From assembly GCF_000276665.1 (NCBI RefSeq), contig NW_004955433.1, positions 18,506,143-18,570,142 of the forward strand: a stretch of DNA of 64,000 bases. The letters are read 5' to 3'. The notes under the pieces are model-generated. The model searched no databases and had not been told where the DNA came from. It saw only the letters and a program-made list of their open reading frames with translations. Origin of the DNA: Chinchilla lanigera (taxonomy: Eukaryota > Chordata > Mammalia > Rodentia > Chinchillidae). A program made the position numbers and the translations under genes. Shown piece after piece: positions 35,171 through 46,539 of the stretch; position 1 is the first letter of the stretch, and every line of letters begins with the position of its first letter.

Positions 35171-37277
35171 AGTTAATTTTAAACTCGGAGGTATGATAGA
35201 CACTGTGAAATGATAGGAAACCACTGAAGAGTAAAGGGCAACCGGGATGTGGGAAAAGAAAATAATATCCTTTCGTCCCCTATCTTTCAACTTTTTTCTG
35301 TGCAATGACCTTAATAATCTTTCCACAGAACCACTATTTCATCCAAGGTTTACAAATTGCTGAATCCTGTATTAGGAAACTCAGACTGAAATCTGTTTGT
35401 GATAACACAATCTGCCTACACATGGAAGGGGTAAAACCTCTCATGTTATCCATAAAAGAGTTATCACTGAGCTAATTCCTGAATAAGCATCAAATTATCA
35501 TTAACAGTTTGAAACATTCTTTTTAAATTATCTAATGAGTTTATGGATTGCTATGTATGTCATGTTAAAGGGAGGTTGCTTACTCATATGGGTAGGAAAA
35601 TTAGTACACACAGGAGGATTAGTGTCAAGTATGCTACAGAGACCTCCACTGAACAAAAAACACCCACAAACACAGTGCCCTGAGTTATACCTCAGAAACT
35701 GCCTAGTAAACATGATCACAATTGCCATTGCTCTTTATGAGAATATGAGTGCAAAATTTTATGAGGCTGCTTCCTTGCATCATTAATTTTAATGGAGCTT
35801 GGCATAGAGAAATATTTTTCAGGTATTGTATAATGCATACCAAGGCCTATGAATCCTAAATAATATAACTAATATTATTCCTTATGTAGAGATTGTATAA
35901 AGAACTCTGACTTAGAATTTTGACTAGGTATCTGGTATAAATTCCCCCTCAACACCACAAGCAATACCCTTATTGTGAACCCCCATATATATTTCATAGT
36001 AAAAAAAATAACTGTTGTCATAAAGGATTTTACAAAGTCAGGGCATAATGAAAAGTTTCATTATTATAAGGCTATGAAACTATGTGACTAGTCATTTCAT
36101 GGTTGAAAAGCATGTATTCAATTAATATTGATATAGATTACTTATCTAAATTCCTAGAAAAAACAAAAATGTTTACCACTTATCTTTAGTAAGTCTAATT
36201 TAAGATACGTTAAGTTTGTATAAGTACCATGAGGAAGAAGCTCACTGGACATGTTCCAGAAGATTCTGAACTAAGAATGTGAGACTGATCTATGAGTCTG
36301 TAGTGCAAGTCATGCATTATACAGGACGGTTCTGACAATGAGTTCCTTTTTGTACCTCTGAGTCTTATGTTAATATCCTACTGCTGTGGACTAAGGGACT
36401 TATATTTGAGTTGGTGTTTCACGTTCACAAAAGAGCACTGCATGTTGGCTTTGGAGTACATCTGTCAAGTGTCTAGATATGAAAATTGAAAAGTACCCAC
36501 TGTATTCATGAGTAGTTTAGCACCTTGCAAATGACTCACTTTCATTTCTCCTTCTACAAATCTGAAAATCAAAGGACGTTGGTCTGTGTAGAATAATCTT
36601 ATTTTTCCTACTCTTCCCAAGGGATATTTTCCTTATATCTCTAACTCATTGAATAGTAATACTTACAGATTAGTCCTCATTTTACTTCTAGTCTGTCCTC
36701 TTGCTTCCAAATACAGTTACTACATAGGAGACCTAAGCAGGAGTAAGATAGGCCAATTAGGAACTGAAAAGAAATTTACATTTTTTTTGTTCATCTTTCA
36801 CTAATTCTACCCTGAACCTCCTGAGTGAATATAATGCTTTTTAAAAAACAGTAATTTTTGAAAGATTTTATTAAAGTTATATTCAAGAAAGAAAAATACA
36901 TTTTATAGTCATTCATGTGTATTCTCATATTCAGCATATGACCTTGGTCGCAGCATAAAAATAATTTATGTGAAAGGAATAATATATGTTGCTGTCATTA
37001 TAAGCTATATTTTAAAGTATTGATTCAAAACTTGCCTCTTTACTTTGTATGCTCCCAGACATCAAAAACACAAAACGTGAGATGTTGTGACACTTTAAAT
37101 GTGATTATTTAAATATGTATGGATGATTTTTCTCTTTGTTTTCAGGTTAGAACATGTAAGATGTCCCATTGTCAACATTATCTCAAAGGCAAAGTTTTAA
37201 TAAACATGAGCCTCAAGTTTTGTATTGTCCTGGGCATCTGGTTATGAATTATTTTGCTTGATTTGTAAATATATGTA
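35171..37277. other. Unassigned AT-rich DNA
   Basis: No gene or named repeat. The overlapping frames on both strands at 35528-35786 have no domain. Confidence 0.4.
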
Positions 37278-37369
37278 AAGAACAGAGATATAACTCAGTG
37301 GCACAGCATCTGCTTGGTGAGTGCGAGGTCCTGAGTTAGATTCCAGGTGCCAGGAAATAAATAAATAAA
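37278..37369 (+). mobile_element. ID-like SINE, diverged (forward)
   Basis: AGATATAACTCAGTGGCACA (A-box region) and GGTCCTGAGTTAGATTCCAG (B-box region), then a short AAATAAAT tail. The first bases of the usual GGGGCTGGGG start are worn away, so this copy is older than those at 14.7 and 26.4 kb. Confidence 0.85.
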
Positions 37370-39689
37370 TGTAAATGAGTGTTATTATTAACTTTCCTGA
37401 GTGAAAGTGTTTGCAACAATAGTCATATTTAATGCCCTCCCCTCCTCCCTTGAATCAGCACTTTTATGCATTTCTTCCCATGTAGATTTTGGGCTTTGTT
37501 CTATTACTTGTTTTGGCCACTGTGTCAACATTTGGCCATTTTAAGGTCTGAGTCACCTTATATTAGTATTTGACTCTACTAAAGGGCACAAGTCTAAAGT
37601 TAATTTTTTAACCAGATAGATTTTTAATGAGCATATAAGGATAGTTTGACATATTTATTTTAATATACAAATATTAGAACATTATGATGTATCTTAAAGA
37701 TGTGCAAAAATAAACAACATAGCCCCAAACTGGAATTTCTTCTCTAATCAATATATAATAGTAATCAATGACACTAATAATCAAATTATTAATAAAGTCA
37801 TTTGGTTAGCAGGAGATCTATAATGTAGTCATTGTTGCCAGTACATTATAGATAAAGAGATGGAGGTTATTGATTCTCTTGATTCAATCAAACTGTAAAC
37901 TATAAAACTGAAATCCAAGCAGGTTACTTGTGGATCACAAGATCATGCTATAAAGCACTGTCTCAGACCTTTCTTGTGGAAGTTCTCCATGACATCACTC
38001 TTTAGATTGCTCAGCTACCATGGGGGCTTCTATCAGTGTCCCCTGACAGCAAGACTATCTGATTTGTCTGTTGCTTTTGCAATCAATGTTAAGGCTTCTT
38101 ATTGACCTCAGCAGGGAGACTGCTCATTATTTCCTCTTACACTTTTGACATAAACAGCCCTAGAAATTTTATGCCACCCAGCCCATGCCCTTGGTAAGTC
38201 ACCTGCAAACCATCATCAGAAAGCTGTATATGTATTTACAGTTTATATGTATAAAGAGAGACATAGATATATATCTACATTAGGGAGAACGTTGCTTTCT
38301 ATATCGATATTGTTAATTATAAAGTGTGCTTTATAGTTTCACTTCATTAACATATCTGCAGTCCATTCATTCTTATAGAATAATTCTGAGTGTGGCTTTA
38401 CTAAATTTAAACTTCAAATGAAATATTATGCCGACCCATATGTAAAACATGAAAATTAAGGGCTCTGAATAGGTGAACAGTGTTGAATTAGGAGCCTTGG
38501 CTCTAGACCTGAAGTTTGACATTTAGGAGAGCTGAGGTATCACAACAGAAACCATAAAGCTCTGAGAGTATAGTGTGAACAAAGTTAATGATTAAGCCTG
38601 TTTCTTCCTTTCATTATTCCATGCCATACATTCAACCAGTGCTAGTGCAGTGCCTGATATATAATACACTCCAATGAATATGCATCATTCACCCAGTACT
38701 AAAATTGACAGGTAACTGAATAGTATTTCAAAGAAGACCTGCTCTGTGTTGTCAGACTGGAAATTGTCTACCGTGAGCATTGTAATCAAATTTTAAACTA
38801 CAACATACATGTATTTCTCAAGTAATCTTTGTGCACTTAACAGGATGATTTACTTAACATCCAATGAACTCTTATAGGAAATGAATTGGAGCAACATTCT
38901 GGAATATAATTTAACAAAAGCAGAATGAATTGACTTTCACTTAGAGAACTCATGTTGGGTTACAGTGATCAGTATCACAAATTGTTTAGACTGGAGGTTC
39001 AGGAATGCCTGTTAGTGACTGTGAGAATTTAACTTGATGTAAACTCAGTAGAATCTCCTCTGGATTATTTTCCTAGTCCAAGTTAACTTCTTTCAGTTAT
39101 TGAATTGTTTACTTATGAAATAGATTAATAAAGGATTTCATATTTATAGAGACTAGCAGATGGGTCTACCTACAGAATATTTCACAGAACAGATGAATAT
39201 AACTCGTGATACTCAAATTATGAATTGAGAAAGGAAGACATCTTATCACATAGATGAAACATTGGTGAAGCCATCGACTGGTTCTTTATTTGAATTGTTT
39301 TTCAATGTGTCTGCAATACAAAGGCAATAAGGCCCATAGACAAAAAACGGAGGTATGAAGACTAAATAGGTTTCAAATTAGACTCAAGTAGTTGCAAATT
39401 ATGAGTTCAAAAACAAATTTCTGATGGAAGTTTTCATTGGTGGATACAATATAGGAAAGCTGAGTAAAACTGTAAACTTTTAAAAATTACACTAATGAGT
39501 AAAACAGAGGTTACCAAGCTAACAATTTTAAGTGTGAAATTAGTATAAAAACTATTATTTAACTTTGCAAATGGATATATTTAATGTTAACTTTATATTA
39601 TTTCTTATGTTGTGTTATAAAGATACAAAGTGCAATAGACTTCATTAATTATGAAACATTTATTTTTGATGGAATTTAGGCACTGAGTA
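37370..39689. other. Unassigned DNA
   Basis: No gene was recognised. 37950-38220 is less AT-rich and complex in sequence, with no named repeat. 38650-38680 (GCAGTGCCTGATATATAATA) is a weak MIR/L2-like trace. Confidence 0.4.
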
Positions 39690-40087
39690 TCTATCTGATC
39701 TTCTTTATTTGCTTATTAATTATGGGAAAAACATATAATATGTGATCAACCATCTTGACATTTAAAGTGCACAGATACAGAATTAGCGAGGGGCACATAA
39801 CTGAAACTATGTATTTATTGCCTAGGAACTACTTATTTTCCTTTCCAACCTGTTCCTGACACCATTCAACTTTTTATTTTTGTCAATTTGATTATTTTAT
39901 ATACCACAGATAAGTAGAATTATTCTCATGTGAATGGCATAAGTTCACTTAGAATACTGTCTTCCAAGTTCATCCATACTTTTATATAGCAGGACTTTTG
40001 CTTTTAAAGTGAAATATTTGAGACCCTGATTGCAATTTTAGACACCCAGAAATAGAATTAATGAATTGTAGGTCAATCTTTAATTTT

Positions 40088-40240
40088 TTTTTTTTTGTCT
40101 TTTTTGAGACGAGGTCTCACTATGCAGTTCAGGCTGCCCTTGAGCTCACTTTGTAGCTCAGGCTGGGCTCGGACTTGCAACAATCCTCCTGCCTCAGCCT
40201 CTTGAGTGGTGGGATTACAGGCATGCACCTCTATGCCAGG
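40088..40240 (-). mobile_element. B1-like SINE (reverse) inside old L1
   Basis: T tail, TTTTGAGACGAGGTCTCACT, CAGGCTGGGCTCGGACTTGC, CTCCTGCCTCAGCCTCTTGA and GGGATTACAGGCATGCACCT: a 7SL-derived monomer. Target duplication CAATCTTTAATTTT (40074-40087) and CAATCTTCAATTTT (40241-40254). A second GCTCACTTTGTAGCTCAGGC block suggests the internal duplication seen in B1-type monomers. Confidence 0.95.
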
Positions 40241-40619
40241 CAATCTTCAATTTTTTGCTGAAGCACCATACTTGTAGAGCAGTGACAGAATTTTGTATTC
40301 TACCAACAAATGACCAGGTTGTCTAATTTTTCCATATGCATTATCTTTCATAGTTTTGATAATAGCATCTTATCAGTTGTGAAGTGATACCCCATTATTG
40401 TTATAATTTGCACTTCACCAATGGTGAAGTTCTGAAGACTAGTACTTCAGTGGTTACTCATACTGAAAATTATTTCTATTTAACTGTGGCCATGTGTATT
40501 TTTTCAAGTCTTTTCTCATTTTTGAATTCTTTTTAGGTGTTTTGTTGTTGTTTGTTGCTGGTTTTAGATTATAGGAGTTTCTTACATATTTTTCATATTA
40601 ACCCATTGTTAGAAATATG

Positions 40620-40778
40620 GTCTAATCTTGACATGGTAGCTCATGCTTGTAATCCCAGTTTTTAGGGATCTGGTGCAGGAGGATTTGTGCCTGCTTGAGG
40701 CCAGTCTGGGCTATATGATCAGTTGAAGTCCAATCTGAAATACAAAGTGAGAGCTTTTCTCAAACAAACAAACAAAAC
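40620..40778 (+). mobile_element. B1-like SINE (forward), diverged
   Basis: TGACATGGTAGCTCATGCTT, GTAATCCCAG, TGAGGCCAGTCTGGGCTATA and a CAAACAAACAAAC tail. It interrupts the old L1. The short flank AAATATG occurs at 40613-40619 and 40779-40785. Confidence 0.88.
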
Positions 40779-40820
40779 AAATATGTTTTGAGAAAATTTT
40801 TCTTCATTTTGTACAGTAAC

Positions 40821-40901
40821 TTTTTTTTTTGTACCAGGAATCAAACTCAGGACCTTGATCTTGCCAGGCAGGCACTGTGTCACTGAAGTATATCTGCAGC
40901 C
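40821..40901 (-). mobile_element. ID-like SINE (reverse) inside old L1
   Basis: T tail, GTACCAGGAATCAAACTCAG, TTGCCAGGCAGGCACTGTG, ending near ATCTGCAGCC. Flanks TGTACAGTAA (40810-40819) and TGTACAATAA (40902-40911) form a target duplication with one mismatch. Confidence 0.9.
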
Positions 40902-41177
40902 TGTACAATAAATTTTTAAATCTGTTGTCTGTGACTCTTTGCTTTGCAGAAGGTTTAGTTTGAGGTAGTTTCACTGGCCTATTTGTGATTTTTTTTCTCA
41001 TTCACTTTTGGCATCATATTCACAAACACAGTGCTTTTGCAGTTTCAGGTCTTATACCTAAGTCTTTTTTTTAATCTCTTTTTTTAATTTTAAAGATAAA
41101 AGAATGAAAATATTCTTTAAATCACCTTGAGTTATTTTTTTTCACATGTTGAAAAGTAATATTCCAATTTCCTTCTC

Positions 41178-41280
41178 CTTTTTCTGTTGTTTTTTTTTTT
41201 TTGTGTGTGTGTGGGGTATTGAATTTAGGACCTTAAACTTGCCAGCTGGGTGCTTGTGCTGATGAGCTATATCTCTGGTA
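41178..41280 (-). mobile_element. ID-like SINE, diverged (reverse) inside old L1
   Basis: T/TG tail, GGGGTATTGAATTTAGGACC, CTTGCCAGCTGGGTGCTTG and GATGAGCTATATCTCTGGTA. Target duplication CAATTTCCTTCTC (41165-41177) and CAATTACATTCTC (41281-41293) with two mismatches, consistent with an older insertion. Confidence 0.85.
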
Positions 41281-41345
41281 CAATTACATTCTCTTACAAG
41301 TGAATATTCAGTTTTCCAAGCATGATCTGTGAGGAGGTTTACCAT

Positions 41346-42198
41346 TTTCTTTTTTCAAAATTTTATTTTAAAGGGAAAAGAACAGAAACAACATAACAAA
41401 AACAAAGACAAAAACAAAACAACACAAAAAATGTAAAATAATACAGAATTCCAAAACAAGATGAGAGGAAAATAACAATGGCTGTTGTATTAAATATTGT
41501 TATGCTCTGATTACCAGATATAGGTATGCAAGATGATCAAACAATTAAACATTAACTGTTCCTTTCAATAAATCAATAGAAATTAGTGGTACAATTATCC
41601 TATCTTCTGCATATATATTTGTATATATATGTTTTTTTCCCCTACTTTCTTTTCTTCCTTTATCTTTCTCACATCCTAGTTGTTCTTTCCTTTTCTGTAA
41701 TTTCTTTCCCTTTTACCATATCTATTTTACCTTTCAGATTTTTACTTTTTCACATTTTTACACTAGGGAAATAATATGATATTTATATATGTGGGTCTGA
41801 TTTATTTCACTTATCGGTATGGTCTCTAGTTGTGTGCATTTATCTACAAAAGCCTCAAGTTTATCTTTCCTTCTAACTGAGTAATACTCCATTGTATAAA
41901 CTACCACATATTTTTTTATCCATTTCTCAGTTGATGAGCATTTGGGTTGTTTCCAAGATTTAACTATGACAAATTGTGCTGCTATAAACATTGGTGCATA
42001 AATATCACTGTGGTATGCTGTTTTCAGTTCTTCTGGAAAAATACCCAGAAGCAGAATAGCTTGGTTTAGAATTTTTTTTTCATACCGGGAATTGAACTCA
42101 GGAACTTGAGCTTGACAGGCAGGTGCTTGTGCCATTGAGCTATATCCCTGCCCCCAATAGCTAGGTTTAATGGAAACTCTAATCCTAGTCTTGAGGAT
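41346..42198 (-). pseudogene. L1 3' UTR and ORF2 C-terminal remnant
   Basis: The 3' UTR shares its text with those at 2.04 kb and 59.3 kb (for example CAATTAAACATTAACTGTTC here and GCATTAACTGTTCCTTTCAA at 59.67 kb). ORF2 codons begin at about 41758. The reverse translation 41758-42216 includes SDIYAPMFIAAQFVIVKSWK and KWIKKYVVVYTMEYYSVRRK, the conserved L1 ORF2 end region, followed by the C-terminal QLETIPISEINQTHIYKYHI block. An ID SINE inserted at 42069-42155 is read through in that frame. Confidence 0.85.
42069..42155 (-). mobile_element. ID-like SINE (reverse) inside younger L1
   Basis: T tail, CATACCGGGAATTGAACTCA, GCTTGACAGGCAGGTGCTTG and GAGCTATATCCCTGCCC. Target duplication AATAGCTTGGTTTA (42055-42068) and AATAGCTAGGTTTA (42156-42169). 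It shows that ID activity continued after this L1 inserted. Confidence 0.92.
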
Positions 42199-42665
42199 TC
42201 CATTGAAAGCTTGCAAAGCTGCTTTAATGAAACTGAAGATAGACTTTCAGACCTTGAAAACAGCATTACAACTATTGATCATGAAAGAAAATATCTCTTA
42301 AAAAGAACAAGGAACAAGGAAATAACAATTCAACAGCTGCAAGATAAGACCAAGAAAAATAATATAAGACTGATAGGTATCAGACCATGTAGACAGTATT
42401 ACAACTATTGATCATGAAAGAAAATATCTCTTAAAAAGAAGAAGGAACAAGGAAATAACAATTCAACAGCTGCAAGATAAGACAAAGAAACATAGTATAA
42501 GACTGATAGGTGTCAGACCATGAAGACAGCATTACAACTATTGATCATGAAAGAAAATATCTCTTAAAAAGAACAAGGAACAAGGAAATAACAATTCAAC
42601 AGCTGCAAGATAAGACAAAGAAAAATAATATAAGACTGATAAGTGTCAATGAAAAGAAGAGACAG
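42199..42665 (+). repeat. Inverted L1 ORF1 segment with 133-bp tandem triplication
   Basis: Plus-strand translation of the start reads NETEDRLSDLENSITTIDHE and then RKYLLKRTRNKEITIQQLQD. This is the ORF1 coiled-coil stretch also found in the opposite orientation at 44514-44756. From 42247 the segment repeats at an exact 133-bp period: copies at 42247-42379, 42380-42512 and 42513-42645, each starting TCAGACC. After the third copy the sequence continues into the next ORF1 codons (NEKKRQ). Because 133 is not a multiple of three, the repeats change frame, so this is not an expanded protein repeat. Copies differ at only a few positions, which suggests recent duplication relative to the host element. 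Confidence 0.9.
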
Positions 42666-42798
42666 TTGTGGCTGCCTCTTCTAGACTATCCCATTGATCT
42701 GTTCTCTCTGTTAAAACCGTGCTGAATTAATCTTTCCAAAGTCTACTGAGATTCCATCTCACACCAGAAAGAATGGCTATCATGAACAAATCAACCAA
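42666..42798. mobile_element. Patchwork of short L1 ORF2 pieces in mixed orientation
   Basis: 42685-42722 (CCCATTGATCTGTTCTCTCT, later CCGTGCTGAATT) resembles reverse-strand ORF2. 42740-42798 (GAGATTCCATCTCACACCAG, AGAATGGCTATCATGAACAA) is forward-strand late ORF2, as at 33.12 kb. The pieces are tens of bases long, so the calls are tentative. Confidence 0.55.
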
Positions 42799-43960
42799 TA
42801 ACATTGGCTAGAGGTTTATCAATTTCATTTATTCTTTCAAAGAGCCAATTCTTCAACTCATTAATTCTTTGTACTGTTTCTTAGTCTCCATTGAGTTAAT
42901 TTCTGCTCTGATTTTTACAATTTGCTCCCTTCTTTGGGCTTTGGTCTTGACTTTCTCTTTTGTTCTAGAAGCTTGAGGTGCAACATAAGCTTGTTCATTT
43001 GTGCTCTTTCTGTTTTCTTGATGTGAGAATTCACTGTGACAAATTTCCTTCTGAGGACAGCTTTCATTATGTCCCACAGGTTCCCATAACTTATATTTGC
43101 ATTTTTGTTTGATTATAAATATTGTTTAACTTCTTCTTTAATTTCATCTGTGATCTGTTGGTTGTTCAGGAGGGTGTTATTTAATTCCCATTTGTTTATG
43201 CAGTTTTTGTGATTTTTTTGTCACTTATTTCCAGTTTCCTTTAACTATGGCCTGATAATATGTATAGGATGATTTCAATTCATTTGCATTAAATTAAGCA
43301 TGTTCTATGTACTAGTATATGGTTTATTTTAGAGAATGTCCTGTGGGCAGCTGAGAATGTGTCTTCTGGTGTTATTGGGTGGAACACTCTGTAAAGGTCT
43401 ATTAAGTACATTTCTTCAAGAGTTTGGTTTAGTTCTGTTATTTGTTTGCTGATTATGTAGTTGATCTATCGCTTTGTGTCAATGGGATGTTAAAATCCCC
43501 TGTTACAATTGTGTTATTACTTTTTTGATTTTTCATACCTGTTAAAGTTTGCCTTTTATACTTGGATGCTCCCACATTTGGTGCATGCATATTTATGATT
43601 GTTATCTGTTCCTCTTGCAGTTTTCCCTTCACTACAGTACAGTGACCTTTTCTACCTGTTTTGTTCATTATTGGTTTGAAGTTCACCTTGTCTGCAAACA
43701 AAATATTGCTCCTGCTTTTATTTTGGTACATTTCATGTGGAGTATTGTTTTCTATTCTTTGACTTTCAGTAAATGAATTTTCTTTTGAGTTAAATGTGTT
43801 GTTTATATATTGTATATTGTTGCATTATCTTCCTTGACCCATTCTGCCAGTCTGTATCTTTTGATTGGTTATTGAGGTTATTTACATTAATAGTTATTAA
43901 TGATATGTATTAACTTATCTTTGTTATGTTATTTTCCTGTTTTTGCTTCTCTACTATCCT
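42799..43960 (-). pseudogene. L1 ORF2 N-terminal (endonuclease) remnant
   Basis: ORF2 of L1 encodes an AP-like endonuclease followed by a reverse transcriptase. The reverse translation 43453-43731 contains TIINMHAPNVGASKYKRQTL and TIVTGDFNIPLTQSDRSTT, the endonuclease core with its conserved Asp/Asn (GDFN). The next reverse frame, 42853-43077, has REQIVKIRAEINSMETKKQY, the linker before the reverse transcriptase. Just beyond it lies a RINEIDKPLAN block, where the copy stops. Stops and frameshifts separate the frames. Confidence 0.88.
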
Positions 43961-44099
43961 CTGTTTAATTGCTTGTCCTTGCCTGGTAGTTCCTTTCTAT
44001 TGTTGTTCTTAAAACTGTAGTCATTTTTTATCTCTTTCTAGAATGTCTTTCAGTACTCTTTGTAGGGTTGGTTTGATAGTGATGAATTTCTTCCATTGT

Positions 44100-44756
44100 T
44101 CTTTGCATTGAAAGTGTCTAATTTCTTGTATTCACTTTGAAAGATAGTTTTGCAGGTTATAGAGACCTGTGTTGGAAATTTTTGTCTTTCAGGACTTGAA
44201 ATACCTCACTCCAAGCTCTTCTTGACTTAGTGGTTTTAGTTGAGAAATCCGACATGATTCTAATGGATTTTCCTTTATAGTTGATCTGTTTCTTTTTTCC
44301 AACAGCTTTTAATATTCTGTTGTTTTGCTGAGTTTCTGGGACCTTGATTATTATGTGTCTGGGTGTAGATTTATTTTCGTTATGGCTACTGGGAGTTCTA
44401 TGTGCTTCACTCAACTGTATGACAGAATCTTTTCCCATGATTGGGAAATTTTCTGGTATTACTTCTGCAAGTATTCTTTTTATGTCATTTATTTTACCCC
44501 CTGCTTGTTCCTTTCAGTTTATATTATTTTTCATTGTCTTATCTTGCAGCTGTTGAATTGTTGCTTCCTTGTTCCTTGTTCTTTTTAAGAGATATTTTCT
44601 TTCATGATCAAAAGTTGTAATGCTGTCTTTAAGGTCTGAAAGTCTATCTTCAGTTTCATTCAAGCAGTTTTGCAAGCTTTCAATGGAATTTTTAATTCCC
44701 TGAATATCACTTTGAATCTGTTTCATGCATTCTAATTCCTTCTTCTTATTGTTCAT
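44100..44756 (-). pseudogene. L1 ORF1 remnant
   Basis: ORF1 is the RNA-binding, trimer-forming L1 protein. The reverse frame 44514-44756 carries the coiled-coil part (RLSDLKDSITTFDHERKYLL, then TIQQLQDK). The reverse frame 44157-44438 carries the C-terminal domain, ending in TTKSRRAWSEVFQVLKDKNF. The order relative to ORF2 is as expected for an intact L1. The two frames are separated by stops or a frameshift. The coiled-coil part is the template of the inverted triplicated segment at 42.25 kb. Confidence 0.88.
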
Positions 44757-45250
44757 TCAAAGTTTCCAACATTTTTCTTTGCTCCTATATTTTTTTATCT
44801 ATGTCTTTCTTTTGATATACTGAGTACTTCTTTCATGATAGTTGTCATTTATTTTTTATCTGAGAGGTTATTTCTGATCTGATTTCTTCTCTAGCCTGAT
44901 GTAGTTGTCTTTTTTTTACTTCAGTTGCTATCATTTCAGAAATTTCAGGTGTGTGACTTCCTAGTTCTCCTATGTCAATTGCATTTTGTTCCTTAGTCTT
45001 GTGATTTTCAAAGCAGGAGGTGAACTTCAGAGCCTCTCCCTCTCCTGCAAAAATCCCTGAAGCTCCCTGATCTCCCTGGGGGTCAGATTCATTCTTAAGG
45101 TTAACCTTTTTCCATTGTCCAGTTTAACACCCTTGATGAAAATCAGTTGGTTGTACCCTGATGAACTTATATGTGGGCTCTTTATTCTTCTCCACTGTCC
45201 TAAAAGTTTGTAGAGTTTGTCAGTGGCACCCTGTTCCAATTCATGCAATA
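44757..45250 (-). mobile_element. L1 5' region (ORF1 start and/or 5' UTR)
   Basis: Directly upstream (in element sense) of the ORF1 coiled coil. The reverse frame 45027-45248 reads GQWRRIKSPHISSSGYNQLI and further text that I do not recognise as a domain. It may be 5' UTR read as protein or an N-terminal extension. The 5' end near 45250 is inferred from the return of older L1 sequence at about 45285. Confidence 0.55.
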
Positions 45251-45284
45251 TGAATTAAATTAATATTTAATATCATTTGGAATA

Positions 45285-45430
45285 AGGAAATTTGAGGGCT
45301 TCAAGTTTGTGTTCTTTTTTCAAGATTCTGTCTTTTTTCTATTCTTTTCTTGTCTATATGAATTTTAAGACTTTTTCCTTTTTTCTGTAAAAAATATAAT
45401 TCTTTGACTCTTTTACTCTATATGACTAAA
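45285..45430 (-). mobile_element. Continuation of old L1M, reverse (tentative)
   Basis: TTTTTTCAAGATTCTGTC, then TATATGAATTTTAAGACTTT and TTTCTGTAAAAAATATAATT, is the order of the reverse ORF2 segment lying a few hundred bases 5' of the point where the old L1 stops at 41345. This supports insertion of the younger L1 into the older one. Confidence 0.5.
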
Positions 45431-46539
45431 CTTTTTCTTCTACTATTCAGATCATCTTACAGGCAGATCAATTACCAGAGATTCCATACTGAATATTTGC
45501 TATTCTATGTATGGTTTGTTATTTTTGTATTTTAAATCTTGGTTAAGTTTCTTTTCAGTAGATGTTGGAAATGTTTCACCATTATTTGTTGATCTCCCTG
45601 TCTCTTAGTGCATGGTCACTGAAACAAGGTATACTCCCTCAATCCAGGGAAACTGAAAGAAATGAACTGTTCTAGGTATTTTTCTAAGAATAGCAATTCC
45701 AAAACTAAATACTTGCACATTTGGTTTTTAATTTAGTTCAGATACCCCAGGATTCCAAAAATTGGACTGTAGCAATAGTTTTAACATTAAAACAAAAGCG
45801 TATTTTATCATGTGTATGAATCTAAAATACTATTGGTTAGCATTACAATCTCTGTGACTCATTGTAGATGCCAGTAAGTCCTTGAATAGCTATGTTGTTA
45901 TTACAATTAGTAGAAGACCAGACAAGTGTTTTAAATGAAGAAATATAACAACCAAAGAGTTGTCATATTTAAATATATACCCCATAAATGTTTGCTGAAT
46001 AAATGAATCAATAAATTTGTGTGCTCATAGCACTTCATTAAGCAACTAAATCTAGTTGAAGCACTATGACAAATTAACTCATTTAATTCTCAAATTGTTC
46101 CAAATTCTCTCATGCATACCACAGACATGTAACCTGTTTAATTGAAAAGACATAATTTGAACATAATTTTTTCTAAAGTAAACATGTGCTAACCTTCAGT
46201 TTCACTAGTATATATTCATTATACCCTATATTTGGAATGTCTAAAATCTTACAATGTGTATTTATTTAGTTATCCTTTCATAAATTTACCTACACTGAAT
46301 GTTTATAATTTACCATGTTCTATTTTATTGCTGAAACACTTTAGTGAGTACAAGTAGATTTGGTCTTTTTCATATTTAACTTCAGAGTATAATGAGGGAG
46401 AAATATATTTATCAAACAACCACACAGGTAGTTGCAATGTTACAATTCTAATTTGCTACAAATGAGGTGAGCAAAGTGCTCTGAGATTAATAATAAAGAA
46501 TTCTGGTATTATATGAATGATTAGTGATAGTTTTCAAAG
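45431..46539. other. Unassigned AT-rich DNA
   Basis: No gene. Weak L2/MIR-like traces at about 45960-46015 (AAATGTTTGCTGAATAAATG) and 46028-46100. Confidence 0.4.

Larger units (their letters stand above)
39690..41345 (-). mobile_element. Old LINE-1 (L1M type), reverse, with four SINE insertions
   Basis: In reverse order it shows 3' UTR (AACCATCTTGACATTTAAAG) and late ORF2 (TTCCAAGTTCATCCATACTT, AGACACCCAGAAATAGAATT, GAAGTGATACCCCATTATTG, GATTATAGGAGTTTCTTACA). It continues between and beyond the SINEs with TTGCTTTGCAGAAGGTTTAG and TTTCAGGTCTTATACCTAAG, ending at TATTCAGTTTTCCAAGCATG. Sequence on the two sides of each SINE is collinear with L1. The block ends at 41345 where the younger L1 tail starts, and a further collinear piece is seen at 45285-45430. 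Confidence 0.85.
41346..45250 (-). mobile_element. Younger LINE-1, reverse, internally rearranged
   Basis: From low to high coordinate: T-rich tail and 3' UTR, end of ORF2, then a 600-bp block of inverted L1 pieces (42199-42798). The reverse orientation then resumes with the N-terminal third of ORF2 (endonuclease), ORF1, and ORF1-start/5' sequence to about 45250. The middle of ORF2, including the reverse transcriptase core and most of the region after it, is absent. The element lies within the older reverse L1, which resumes near 45285. All frames are broken, so it cannot move by itself. An assembly error remains an alternative for the central block. Confidence 0.8.

Noticed and set aside
42247..42645. 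Regular direct repeats that might suggest a CRISPR array or a coding repeat protein
   Set aside because: The repeats are contiguous without unique spacers, derive from L1 ORF1, and have a 133-bp period that breaks the reading frame; the genome is mammalian.
42211..42725. Two plus-strand frames with a clear coiled-coil sequence
   Set aside because: They are L1 ORF1 fragments duplicated and inverted within a dead L1 and are not a host gene.
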